54,482 bases of DNA, from contig ONQZ01000010.1 in the NCBI GenBank assembly GCA_900320095.1, forward strand, positions 1-54,482, given 5' to 3'. The DNA comes from an uncultured Lentisphaerota bacterium. Lineage in GTDB: Bacteria > Verrucomicrobiota > Lentisphaeria > Victivallales > UBA1829. Position numbers and translations under genes: made by a program. Below, piece by piece: positions 1-8,927 of the stretch (position 1 is its first letter; the number at the start of each line of letters is the position of its first letter). The notes under the pieces are model-generated. The model was not told the DNA's origin. It saw only the letters and a program-made list of their open reading frames with translations, and made no database searches.

Positions 1-3000
1 GCCGCCGACCGTCAGGGAGTCGCCGGTTTCGTTTCCGACCGTGACGGTCTTGCCCGCCGCGTTCAGCGTAACGCTGTTCAGCGTGTTCGCGCCGGTGAAG
101 GTCAGTTTGCCCGCCGAGACATCAAGAATGCCGCCGGAAACTATGGAAGCATGCAGCGTGGGATTGACTGTAACTGGATCAGCTTCGGGCTCCTCACCGG
201 GAATATCAATATTCACAAGCGTGATCTCGCCGTCGAGCGAGCCGATGTTCAGCGTGCTGACGCCGCCGACCGTGAAGGACGCGCCTATGGCGGAGGTGTC
301 GACCGAAGCCGCCTTGAGCGTGGCATTCGTGACCGTGATCGCGCCGAGGTTCGTGATGGCGGATGCGAAATCGTTCACGCCGGTGAACGAGACGTTGTTG
401 CCCGTTGCGACACTTTCCACTTCATGCGTTCCGACATTCAGCGTGCCGCCGTTGGAGACCGTGGAGTTCCTGATTTCCGCGCCGTCGAGCAGTTCGATCG
501 TGCCGTCGAGCGAAGTGATGTTCAGTGTGCTTTTGCCGCCGACCGTGAACGTGCCGTTGTTCGTGACCGTTCCGGTCGCCGAGAACTTCGAGTTCGTGAC
601 CGTGATGGTCGCGTCCGCCTCGTTCTTCTCGTTCTTGACCGTTCCGGTCGCCTTGAACTCCGCATCCGTGACCGTGATGGTCGCGCCGGCGTTGTTCGTG
701 ACGTTGGCCGCGGTGAACTCGGCGAGACCTTCCGCTTCGGCGGAAACCGTTCTCTTGTCCGTGACCGTCACGGAGTATTCGTGGCCGTCAGTAATGCCCG
801 AAACGTCGGAGATGGTCGCGGTCGTCCTGTCGGAGTTGTAAGTCACGTTGTTTTCGTTGAGAGCGATGTCGGAGGAACCGTACTTTACCGTGAAGTCTCT
901 GTTATCATCCGCGACAAGGCCGTCGATTACCAGTTCGCCATTCTTCGCCGTAACCGTCCTGGTGAAACTGTCGAAGACCGTTACACCGCTAATGCTGGTT
1001 CCGACCTTGAAATCCTCGGAGGCGAGAACGGCTTTCGACTCGTTCGCCGCCACGTACATGGAGTAGTCTGTGGATCCCGCCTTCACGGTGATCCAGCGGG
1101 CCACGTTGTTCTTGTCGACGTCGAGGACGAGCTTCGCGGACTTGCGCTTCGCTTTCTCATCTTCCACGCCGAAAACCTTCTGCGAGGCGACCGTGAGCGT
1201 GCCGTTGTTCGTGACATTCTGCGCCGTGACGACGGAGCCGGAAATGCTGTCGACTTCGGCGGATTCCGAGACAGACGCCTCCTCCACTTCGACGTAGTAG
1301 TAGCCTGTGCCGAAGTTTGCATTGACTTTGTCGTCAATCGTATCGTGGGCGGCATAAGAACCTTGCTTGACAACATACGAATAGTCGAACTGGCATGTGC
1401 CATTGGTACTGGTACCCTGCACCCGTACGATCGTATCCTTGGCCAGATCAATAGCCTCGTCGCCCGCTTTCAATTTCAGCTGACCAGTCTCCGAATTGTA
1501 ATCCAGGGCAAAGCGAGTGTCGTCGACAACTTCAATAGACTCAGACCCGAAGCCGGGATTTGTCAGCTTGACGGAAGAATCGCCCTCCTTAATTTTATAT
1601 TTAGAATAGGTGTACTTTGCTCCCTGGGCGTTGCGAACGATGATATTGACCTCGCGGAAATCAACTGCGTTATTGTTGTTGTCCGGGACGACTTTCACGG
1701 CCACGTCAATGCAAGATTCGTTGGTCTGCTTGTCTTTTTCATAGCTGCACTGGTGCATGTCGGTGACTTCGACGGTATAGGGCTGGCCGACGATGAACGA
1801 GCCGGACTTCACGACAACGGTGGAATTCTCCTTCTCCGGGTCTGTCTCCGCGGGGACGCTGATGGTTTGGTATTCCTCGGCGCCGTTAGCGGCGATGATC
1901 CTGACCTTCACGTCGCGGGTGACTTTGGATTTCGCCACGGACAGCGTCAGCTTCGCGCTTTCGCCCGTTCCGACGTTCAGCGTACCGGAGTTCGTGATCT
2001 CCTTTCCCGTGCTCTGGCTCATGGTCGCGCCGGAGAGCGTGACCGCCTGACCTCCGGCGACCGTGAGGGCGCCCATTCTGGCAGTGTCGCCGGCGAGTTC
2101 GATAGTTCTTGTTGTACTGTCGTCGTCGTCATTCGAGAACGATGCCACAGAAGAATAAAGATAAATGCTGCTGCCACCATCGGTTTGAGATTTGATGCTG
2201 ATCGTATCGGTGTAGACGATAACATCGTTATTATTCTTCCAGGCATAATAGGAGACCGTGGAACCGTTCCGGACCAGCTGGTAGTCATCCGCGGAATCTC
2301 TGTTATAAACGTCCTCCCCGACAGTAATCTTCGGAGTTCCGTCAACGCTGTAGTAGACGGTGGATTTATTAACGGGCGTCTGTACCTCTTGATAGTTATA
2401 AAAAGATGTGTCAGAAGAGCCGGTCTTGATGTTAAGCGTTTCCGTGTAAATGAAACTGTCCTTGCCGTACTTCCATGCGTAATACTGGACAGACCCGTTT
2501 GCAGTGACCCACTTCATGTCCCCGGCGGTTTCGCGGATATAGTGGACCGGGGCGTTCTCGCCCGGCTTGACGATGATCGCGGTGCCAGCCAGCGTGGTCA
2601 GCGTGATAGATTGAGGGGATTCAGATTCGATCGAAAAATCGTTGTACTGGCTGCCGCCGAAGTAAACGACCTTGTCCGTATTGTTGGTGAAGGTCATGTA
2701 GCGGTGCTTGTCTTTATCGGGCACGTTCGCGGACATATTGTCCTTGAACGAATTGTAGCCGTAGTACATGCGGGAGCCGACGTTCTTGCCTTTTCTCCAT
2801 GCATTATCCGGATCCGGATCCGGATCCCATGTGCCGTTCACGTACAGGGTCTGCGTCTGGGGGTCGTTCAGCAGGATCTGGATGTACTTCTTGCCGCTGT
2901 CGTCTTCTTTCTCTTCGGCTGTTCCGCCTCCGCCGATGACCGTCACCGTGCCGCCGTCGGAGTTGTTGAGGCCTAAGATGTCGATCGTCATGGCTTCCGG

Positions 3001-6000
3001 GGGATAATCGGTGTGGCTGAGGTCGATCTGGATGAGGCCATAGTTTGTAATGCCGCCGGCCGTGACGCCGATGCCGCCGTCGCCCTGCAGGTCGACCGTG
3101 AGCACGCCGTTCACCTGGTTGGTGAACGTGCCGTCGCCCAGATTGACGGTCGATCCGTTGGTCAGGGTGGGGCTGCCGGTGTTGTCGAAGGAGCCCGCGG
3201 AGATGCTGGAATTGTCGAGGGAGATATTGCCGCAGTTCTGGACGTTGACGGAGCCGCCGACGGAGATGGACGCCTCGTTGGTCATGTTCACGGTGGCGCC
3301 GGCTTCCACGGTCATGTTTCTGTTCCCGTTCTGGGCGACGGTGGTGCCGTCGAGGGTGTTGTAGCCGTCGAACTTCAGGGCCGCGCCGCCCTGAGCGGGA
3401 TCGCCTGCCTGGATTTTCGTATTTTCATCCAGCGTGGCGTTGCTGAACGTGATCGTCGTTTTGGAATTTGCGCCGCTCTCATTCGCATTGGTAAAGACGC
3501 CGTTGACCGTGCATGTGCCGGTGATCATGAATTCGGCATCGGTTTTCAGATTGACGTAGAGTCCGGGTTCCGTGGCAGTGGACGTGCCTTCTACTACGAA
3601 CGTGGAGTTGCGCACGATGATGTTGCCGGCGCCGCTGTCTTTGTTTTCCGTGGAGATGGCGCCATTCTTCGTATGGGGGAATCGGTCCGAATGCGAGCCG
3701 GCAAGCGTGATGTTGGAGTTGTCGAAGATGAACGTGCCGCCGACCACGGAGAGGTGCTTGTTGCTGGTTACATCCGCGCAGTTGATGATGCGGACGGTCG
3801 CGCCGTCCTGCGCCTTCAGGGTCCCGTTGATCGTCAGGGTTCCGATGTCCACAAAGGAAAGGACGCCGGTCTCTTTCTTTTTATAGACGCTCTGGGTGCC
3901 GATATGCCAGTTCTTGCTTTTATTAGCCCAGTCTTCATTGCTATCCTCCTCTTTCCCGCCGATGGTCAGGCTCTTCAGATGGGAGAATTCCATCAGGCGG
4001 ACGTTAGATGGCTTATCTTTCTCCCACAGTCCGCCGAGCTCCAGCGTCACTTCGTCGTAAGTTGTGCCGTTCGTCTTGTCCGGTTCGATGATGACGTTGT
4101 TTTGCAACGTGAATTCGGGGTCCAGTTGGAAATTCTTTTCATCATACGTGCCTGCGCGCAGGCGGAGGACGAGACCCTCGTTCTCCTTCCCGACACTATG
4201 ATTCCTGCTGTATACGCTGTTGAACGCCGATACGAAGGAATTGAACGCGTAGACGCCGGTGTCCGCAGTGGGGGCCGTCTCCTCCTTGCCGTCGGAAAAG
4301 GTCGCCTTGACGGTTTTGTTGCCTTCCGTCGTGAATGATGTCGTTCCCGAGTTGAAACCATCGTCCACATAGATCGTGTTCGACCAGTAATAGGGGGTGG
4401 CGGCGGAAACAGACCCCGTCGACACTGCCGGATTTTCCGGAGAATAAACAGGCGTACCGTTGCTTACATCGGACGTTTCGGTATAGACGATCTGAGGAGT
4501 ATCCGATTCCGTCTTCCACGCGTAGCGACCGTTTCCATCACCCTCCGTATAGCGGAAGTATTCATCCACTCCAACCGTGATCGACGCGATGCCGGTGGCG
4601 GGTCTCAGGTCGAAGACGTCGCTGACCAGGTACAGGCCCCTGTATTGGTCCGTGCAGTTCCAGACGGTGATATCGGAAGGAGCATCAGCTTCAGTGCAAC
4701 TATCACTATCCTTGCCCAACGCCGAGTAATACTTTCCGTCCCGGTAAATGTAATAGTTGCTGGATTCATTATCTCTGACAAGCTTGTCGCCTTTCTTGAC
4801 ATCAAGGAAAGTCTTCTCGCCGCCGCCCGGGCCCGGGACCGGCACCACGATATCGACCTCCTGGTCGTCCACGATGGAGCTGATCGGGCGGATGATCCAC
4901 GGATCAAGGCCGTTGATCTTGTGGCTCGTGCCGTCGATGATTTCGAGCTGGATGTCGCCTTTTTCGATGGCGTCGGAGACGATTCGGGATGTCGTGTCGA
5001 CGAGGACCGTGCCGTTTCCATTCCCGATCATGTTCGCATTGAACTTGGCGTAATCAAGGACTTTCAGCGTGCCGCTGTTGTCGATGTAGTCCTCCATTGA
5101 GTATAAGCCGTTCCGGAACGTCGCGGTGGACTCGGTATTGATGTGGAGCGAGTCCATCTTGACCGCGGTGATATCACTCGCCGCCACATTGGTTTCAAAC
5201 GTCACGTTCGTATTGACTGTAATGGTCCCCTGATTCAGGAAATCCAGGCATTTGCTGTCGGATGTCTTGTAGAAGACGATGGTGCAATCTTTCCCAGTTT
5301 CATTTTTATATACTTTTGCGGCGTCGATGGCGTCCTGAACGCTGTAGAACGCATTGTGGTTCTTCCCGGCGAAAGTCAGGGGAATAGGATCATTACCCCC
5401 GGCCGGGGCGTACGTAATGGAGGACGGGCGGGAATCTTTCCATGCGGCATTGACAAAGAGATACGTCGGCACCTCTGGATTCAAAGGGGTGTCTTTGATC
5501 CAGATGCCGTTCTCATCGGGATAGACGGAATTGCGTACGACCTCAAAATTCAGGTCGGTCACGGCATCGGAACCGCGGACCAGATGGATCGTGCCCTCCT
5601 GTCCGCTGGCCACGATGAAGTCCGCGATCTTCGTTCTTGCATATTCATCGGTCGTTCCTTGTTTCGGTTGCAGCGCCGAGATGTCGATCGTGATGGAACC
5701 CCGGATATTTGTGGTGCTGTCGACGGTATTGTTGATCGGGTTCGTGACGGAGATGCATTTGATGGGGGCGTCATTGTACGTCAGCTTAATGGTGCCGCCC
5801 TGGTTCGTGATGGTGTCGGCGGTGAGACGGGAGCTGTTGTCGACCGTGAGCGTGGCGCCGGAATTGATCTTGACGGTTTTTCCAGCCGCGCTCAGCGTAA
5901 CGCTGTTCAGCGTATTCGCGCCGGTGAAGTTCAGATTGTTCTGCGCCGTGATGGTGCCGAGGATGGCATTGTTGTTTGTTGTGTCAATCTTGCCGGTGAT

Positions 6001-8628
6001 GTTGGAAGCGTTCAGCGTAGTCGCTGCCGCGCTGTTGGTCGTGATCGTGCCGTCGAGCGTGCCGATCGTCAGCGTGCTCGTGCCCTTGACCGTGAACGAA
6101 GCCCCTTCGCCGCTGCTGGTCGTGACCGAGGCCGCCGAGACCGTGGAATTCGTGACGTTGATCGTCGCGTTGGCTTCGTTCGTGACCGAGGCCGCCGAGA
6201 CCGTGGAATTCGTGACGTTGATCGTCGCGTTGTTTCCGTTCGTGATGTCGAACACGGCGAAATCGTTCGAGCCGGAGAACGTGACGCTGTAGCCCGAAGT
6301 GACGTTCAGCGTGCCGGTGCCGCTGGAGGAATCCGAAACCGTGGAATTTCTGATTTCCGCGCCGTCGGCAAGTTCGATCTGGCCGTCGAGCGTGCCGATC
6401 GTCAGCGTACTTTTCCCGCCGACCGTGAGCGTATTGTCCGGACCGCTGACCGTGACGGTTTTTTCAGCCGCGCTCAGGTTGATGTTGGTCAAAACATTGT
6501 CGCCGGTAAATGTCAAATCGCCCTGAGCGTCAAGAGTGCCAGGAATCGAAGAACCGGAGACCTTTCCGGTGATGCTCGAAGCGTTCAGCGTGGTTCCCGC
6601 GGCGGTCTTGATCGTGCCGTCGAGCGTGCCGATCGTCAGCGTGCTTTTCCCGCCGACCGTGAGCGTGGCGCCGGAATTGACCGTGACGGTCTTGCCGGTC
6701 GCATCAAACGTGATGTCCTTCAGCGTATTCGCGCCGGTGAAGGTCAGGCTGCCCTGCGCCGTGATGGTGCCGAGGAGGGCATTGTTGTTTGTTGTGTCAA
6801 TCTTGCCTGTGATGTTGGAAGCATTCAGTGCAGTCGCTGCCGTGTCGGTCTTGATCGTGCCGACGAGCGTGCCGATCGTCAACTTGCTCGTGCCCTTGAC
6901 CGTGAGCGTGGCGCCGGAATTGACCGTGACGGTCTTGCCGGTCGCATCAAACTTGATGTTCTTCAGCGTATTCGCGCCGGTGAAGGTCAGGTTGTCCTGC
7001 GCCGTGATGGTGCCGAGGAGGGCATTGTTGTTTGTTGTGTCAATCTTGCCGGTGATGTTGGAAGCGTCCAGCGTAGTCGCCGCCGCGCTGTCGGTCTTGA
7101 TCTCGCCGACGAGCGTGCCGATCATCAGCTTGCTCGTGCCCTTGACCGTGAGCGAATTGTCCGAACCGCTGACCGTGACGGTCTTGCCGGATGTGTTTGC
7201 AGTGAGGGTGATATTCTCCAGCGTATTCGCGCCGGTGAAGGTCAGATCGTTCTGCGCCGTGATGGCGCCGCCGTTGGTCGCATTGCCGGTGATGTTGGAA
7301 GCGTTCAGCGTAGTCGCCGCCGCGCTGTCGGTCTTGATCGTGCCGGTGAGCGTGCCGGTGTTCGTGCCGATTGTCAGCTCGCTCGTGCCTTTGACCGTGA
7401 ATGTGCCGGCTATTGTTACCGTTTCCGCCGTGAACGTGGAGTCCGTGACGGTGATCGTGCCGCTGTTCGAGAGCGTGCCGGCCTCGAACGCGGCATTCGT
7501 CACCGTAACGGTCTTGCCGGAATTGTTCGTGAAGGTATCCGTCACAGTGAACAAGGGAAGCGTCGTGGCCGCCTTTTGAGCGTTGAAAACGGTTTCGCCT
7601 TCGCCTTCGCCGATCGTGACCGTGTAGTAATTGCCGGCAACCAGTCCGGGGCTGACAAAGACGGTCGACCAGGCCCCACCCGTTTTCGTCACGTTTGTGA
7701 CATAGCCGGTGGCGACGGTAGTGCTGTTGCTGTCCTTTACCGTGATTGTTTTGCCGGTGGGGTCGGCCGTGATGCCGGTCAGAGTCAGGGACGGGACGCC
7801 GCCCGTGATGTTGAGCGTGCCGGCATTCGTCCATATTTTCGCCGAGACGTCGGACTGCGTGACATTGATGGTGCCTTTGTTTTGGACGCCTTGGCTGTTT
7901 GTGTCGGTATCCGCGGTGAACTTGGTCCCGTTTTTGATGTCGACAATCCCTTCATTCTCCAGGGAATAGCACTGAACCGTGTCTGTTGTAACATTCTGTT
8001 GGTCAATCAGGAAGTAGCCGCCCCTAAGATTGACCGTGGCATTGGTGAAGGAAACCTCAGACGTGGTGTTTCTGTTGTAGAATGTGCCCGCGGAAAAAGT
8101 GGAGTCTGTGAATACGACTTTACCCCCATTCTGATTCTTGAAGCGATCCGCTGCGATGAACGTGGAACCTTCCTCCACCGTAAACGTTATCGTATCAATG
8201 GTCATTGGAGCCCAGTTGGATATCCTTTTGGTCGACTCAGATTCCTTCTGAATCGTGACAGTGGCTCCCCCCCGAATCGTGATTGGGGTAGGCTGGTCAG
8301 GTTTTACTTTGAACTGGTCTCTGAATAAAAAGGTCAGGTTAAGACCTGAGCCGGAGAAGGTAATACCACTGGAGCCCTTGTTTTCGAAACGCTGGGCATA
8401 GATTGTCAGAGTCTTATTCGCGGAGATTTCCATCGGATACAGAAGATATGTACCAGAGGGAGTGCCGGAGGTATAAGAAGTACTATTATCCTTGACCGTG
8501 ACCTCAATAGTGTCGCCGCTGGAAAAATCCGCATAGTTAATAGCAGACGCCAGATTGTAGTCGGAAAGATCAGTCCCCTGAAAAAGTTTCTTATTCGTGG
8601 AATCGTAGAATGTGTACCAAGTAGCCAT
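1..8628 (-). CDS. Giant repetitive beta-strand surface/adhesin-like protein (3' end outside window)
   Basis: The frame is open without a stop for 2,876 codons and leaves the window still open. The protein starts MATWYTFYDSTNKKLFQG and has no hydrophobic signal peptide. It is rich in T, N, G, S and V. Repeats such as LTVKGTSKLTIG, TLNASNITG and LTFTGANTLKNI recur as short beta-strand units, as in parallel beta-helix or autotransporter-passenger proteins. Units of 81-83 residues are conserved in the middle (DNA 5846-6091 and 6659-7396) and a related unit lies at the window edge. Between them are blocks with aromatic motifs (VQYYAWKYGKDS and VSYYAWKNNNDV around 2240-2500). I infer a cell-surface or secreted adhesin-like protein. 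The secretion route is unknown: it could be type I, or an autotransporter barrel or C-terminal sorting signal could lie beyond the window. The upstream SD-like sequence AAAGAAAAGG is weak. The opposite strand also has very long open frames, which are compositional shadows. Confidence 0.85.
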   Translation of the reverse strand, partial: MATWYTFYDSTNKKLFQGTDLSDYNLASAINYADFSSGDTIEVTVKDNSTSYTSGTPSGTYLLYPMEISANKTLTIYAQRFENKGSSGITFSGSGLNLTFLFRDQFKVKPDQPTPITIRGGATVTIQKESESTKRISNWAPMTIDTITFTVEEGSTFIAADRFKNQNGGKVVFTDSTFSAGTFYNRNTTSEVSFTNATVNLRGGYFLIDQQNVTTDTVQCYSLENEGIVDIKNGTKFTADTDTNSQGVQNKGTINVTQSDVSAKIWTNAGTLNITGGVPSLTLTGITADPTGKTITVKDSNSTTVATGYVTNVTKTGGAWSTVFVSPGLVAGNYYTVTIGEGEGETVFNAQKAATTLPLFTVTDTFTNNSGKTVTVTNAAFEAGTLSNSGTITVTDSTFTAETVTIAGTFTVKGTSELTIGTNTGTLTGTIKTDSAAATTLNASNITGNATNGGAITAQNDLTFTGANTLENITLTANTSGKTVTVSGSDNSLTVKGTSKLMIGTLVGEIKTDSAAATTLDASNITGKIDTTNNNALLGTITAQDNLTFTGANTLKNIKFDATGKTVTVNSGATLTVKGTSKLTIGTLVGTIKTDTAATALNASNITGKIDTTNNNALLGTITAQGSLTFTGANTLKDITFDATGKTVTVNSGATLTVGGKSTLTIGTLDGTIKTAAGTTLNASSITGKVSGSSIPGTLDAQGDLTFTGDNVLTNINLSAAEKTVTVSGPDNTLTVGGKSTLTIGTLDGQIELADGAEIRNSTVSDSSSGTGTLNVTSGYSVTFSGSNDFAVFDITNGNNATINVTNSTVSAASVTNEANATINVTNSTVSAASVTTSSGEGASFTVKGTSTLTIGTLDGTITTNSAAATTLNASNITGKIDTTNNNAILGTITAQNNLNFTGANTLNSVTLSAAGKTVKINSGATLTVDNSSRLTADTITNQGGTIKLTYNDAPIKCISVTNPINNTVDSTTNIRGSITIDISALQPKQGTTDEYARTKIADFIVASGQEGTIHLVRGSDAVTDLNFEVVRNSVYPDENGIWIKDTPLNPEVPTYLFVNAAWKDSRPSSITYAPAGGNDPIPLTFAGKNHNAFYSVQDAIDAAKVYKNETGKDCTIVFYKTSDSKCLDFLNQGTITVNTNVTFETNVAASDITAVKMDSLHINTESTATFRNGLYSMEDYIDNSGTLKVLDYAKFNANMIGNGNGTVLVDTTSRIVSDAIEKGDIQLEIIDGTSHKINGLDPWIIRPISSIVDDQEVDIVVPVPGPGGGEKTFLDVKKGDKLVRDNESSNYYIYRDGKYYSALGKDSDSCTEADAPSDITVWNCTDQYRGLYLVSDVFDLRPATGIASITVGVDEYFRYTEGDGNGRYAWKTESDTPQIVYTETSDVSNGTPVYSPENPAVSTGSVSAATPYYWSNTIYVDDGFNSGTTSFTTEGNKTVKATFSDGKEETAPTADTGVYAFNSFVSAFNSVYSRNHSVGKENEGLVLRLRAGTYDEKNFQLDPEFTLQNNVIIEPDKTNGTTYDEVTLELGGLWEKDKPSNVRLMEFSHLKSLTIGGKEEDSNEDWANKSKNWHIGTQSVYKKKETGVLSFVDIGTLTINGTLKAQDGATVRIINCADVTSNKHLSVVGGTFIFDNSNITLAGSHSDRFPHTKNGAISTENKDSGAGNIIVRNSTFVVEGTSTATEPGLYVNLKTDAEFMITGTCTVNGVFTNANESGANSKTTITFSNATLDENTKIQAGDPAQGGAALKFDGYNTLDGTTVAQNGNRNMTVEAGATVNMTNEASISVGGSVNVQNCGNISLDNSSISAGSFDNTGSPTLTNGSTVNLGDGTFTNQVNGVLTVDLQGDGGIGVTAGGITNYGLIQIDLSHTDYPPEAMTIDILGLNNSDGGTVTVIGGGGTAEEKEDDSGKKYIQILLNDPQTQTLYVNGTWDPDPDPDNAWRKGKNVGSRMYYGYNSFKDNMSANVPDKDKHRYMTFTNNTDKVVYFGGSQYNDFSIESESPQSITLTTLAGTAIIVKPGENAPVHYIRETAGDMKWVTANGSVQYYAWKYGKDSFIYTETLNIKTGSSDTSFYNYQEVQTPVNKSTVYYSVDGTPKITVGEDVYNRDSADDYQLVRNGSTVSYYAWKNNNDVIVYTDTISIKSQTDGGSSIYLYSSVASFSNDDDDSTTRTIELAGDTARMGALTVAGGQAVTLSGATMSQSTGKEITNSGTLNVGTGESAKLTLSVAKSKVTRDVKVRIIAANGAEEYQTISVPAETDPEKENSTVVVKSGSFIVGQPYTVEVTDMHQCSYEKDKQTNESCIDVAVKVVPDNNNNAVDFREVNIIVRNAQGAKYTYSKYKIKEGDSSVKLTNPGFGSESIEVVDDTRFALDYNSETGQLKLKAGDEAIDLAKDTIVRVQGTSTNGTCQFDYSYVVKQGSYAAHDTIDDKVNANFGTGYYYVEVEEASVSESAEVDSISGSVVTAQNVTNNGTLTVASQKVFGVEDEKAKRKSAKLVLDVDKNNVARWITVKAGSTDYSMYVAANESKAVLASEDFKVGTSISGVTVFDSFTRTVTAKNGELVIDGLVADDNRDFTVKYGSSDIALNENNVTYNSDRTTATISDVSGITDGHEYSVTVTDKRTVSAEAEGLAEFTAANVTNNAGATITVTDAEFKATGTVKNEKNEADATITVTNSKFSATGTVTNNGTFTVGGKSTLNITSLDGTIELLDGAEIRNSTVSNGGTLNVGTHEVESVATGNNVSFTGVNDFASAITNLGAITVTNATLKAASVDTSAIGASFTVGGVSTLNIGSLDGEITLVNIDIPGEEPEADPVTVNPTLHASIVSGGILDVSAGKLTFTGANTLNSVTLNAAGKTVTVGNETGDSLTVGG
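5846..7396 (-). repeat. Approximately 246-bp coding repeats in the giant gene
   Basis: Four units aligned on the shared plus-strand string GTGAGCG/GTGAACG lie at 5846-6091, 6659-6901, 6902-7147 and 7148-7396 (243-249 bp, 81-83 codons). The last three are directly tandem. Units two and three are nearly identical over most of their length, which points to recent duplication by recombination. Each unit encodes a strand-rich block containing TGKTVTV, LTFTGANTL and LNASNITG-type motifs. Confidence 0.85.
6121..6240 (-). repeat. 60-bp tandem duplication inside the giant gene
   Basis: Positions 6121-6180 and 6181-6240 are the same 60 bases except for three substitutions near the end of each copy. 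The repeat keeps the frame and adds exactly 20 residues containing NATINVTNSTVSAAS-type sequence. It looks like recent slippage or unequal recombination within an already repetitive gene. Confidence 0.95.
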
Positions 8629-8713
8629 GCCGTGTACCTTTTCTTTGTTTGGGCCGGCTTAAAAACGTACTCAATCCGCCAGTCCAAGTTGTTTTTTAAT
8701 TTTAGACACGCGT

Positions 8714-8743
8714 ATAATATATATCATAATCTACCAAAAACAA
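8714..8743 (-). promoter_or_regulatory. Candidate promoter of the giant repeat gene
   Basis: On the minus strand TTGTTT (8738-8743) and TATTAT (8714-8719) are separated by 18 bp, within an A+T-rich stretch (about 8690-8760) that contrasts with the surrounding G+C-rich DNA. The start codon lies about 85 nt downstream. The 8629-8927 gap holds nothing else that I can recognise. Confidence 0.4.
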
Positions 8744-8927
8744 GTCAATCAATAAAAAAATATCGGAATGTTTTTGTGTTTCAGGGGTGCGCGATATGCT
8801 GTGCGAAGACTGTAATATCCTTGTCTGTAATATGTTACAAATGTTGTTTAGAGGTTTAAGCAGTGATAAAAAAGAGGTGTCGCGGATGATCCGGTAAAAG
8901 GAAAACAGCCCGGTGATCGATGAAAAA

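Noticed and set aside
2809..2826. CGGATC tandem hexamers as a regulatory repeat
   Set aside because: They are in frame and encode a short Asp-Pro repeat (WDPDPDPD) within the giant protein, a normal linker.
6121..7396. Possible CRISPR array
   Set aside because: The repeats are in-frame coding units without variable spacers of constant length, and no cas genes are present.
151..8328. Very long plus-strand open frames (151-2976, 3013-4338, 5143-8328)
   Set aside because: They lie exactly antisense, codon for codon, to the giant minus-strand gene. They have Arg/Asp/Val-rich unstructured translations and no start signals, and arise from the repetitive G+C-rich composition.
8632..8859. 75-codon plus-strand frame in the A+T-rich gap
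   Set aside because: It lies in the promoter region of the giant gene, has no good SD and no recognisable motif.
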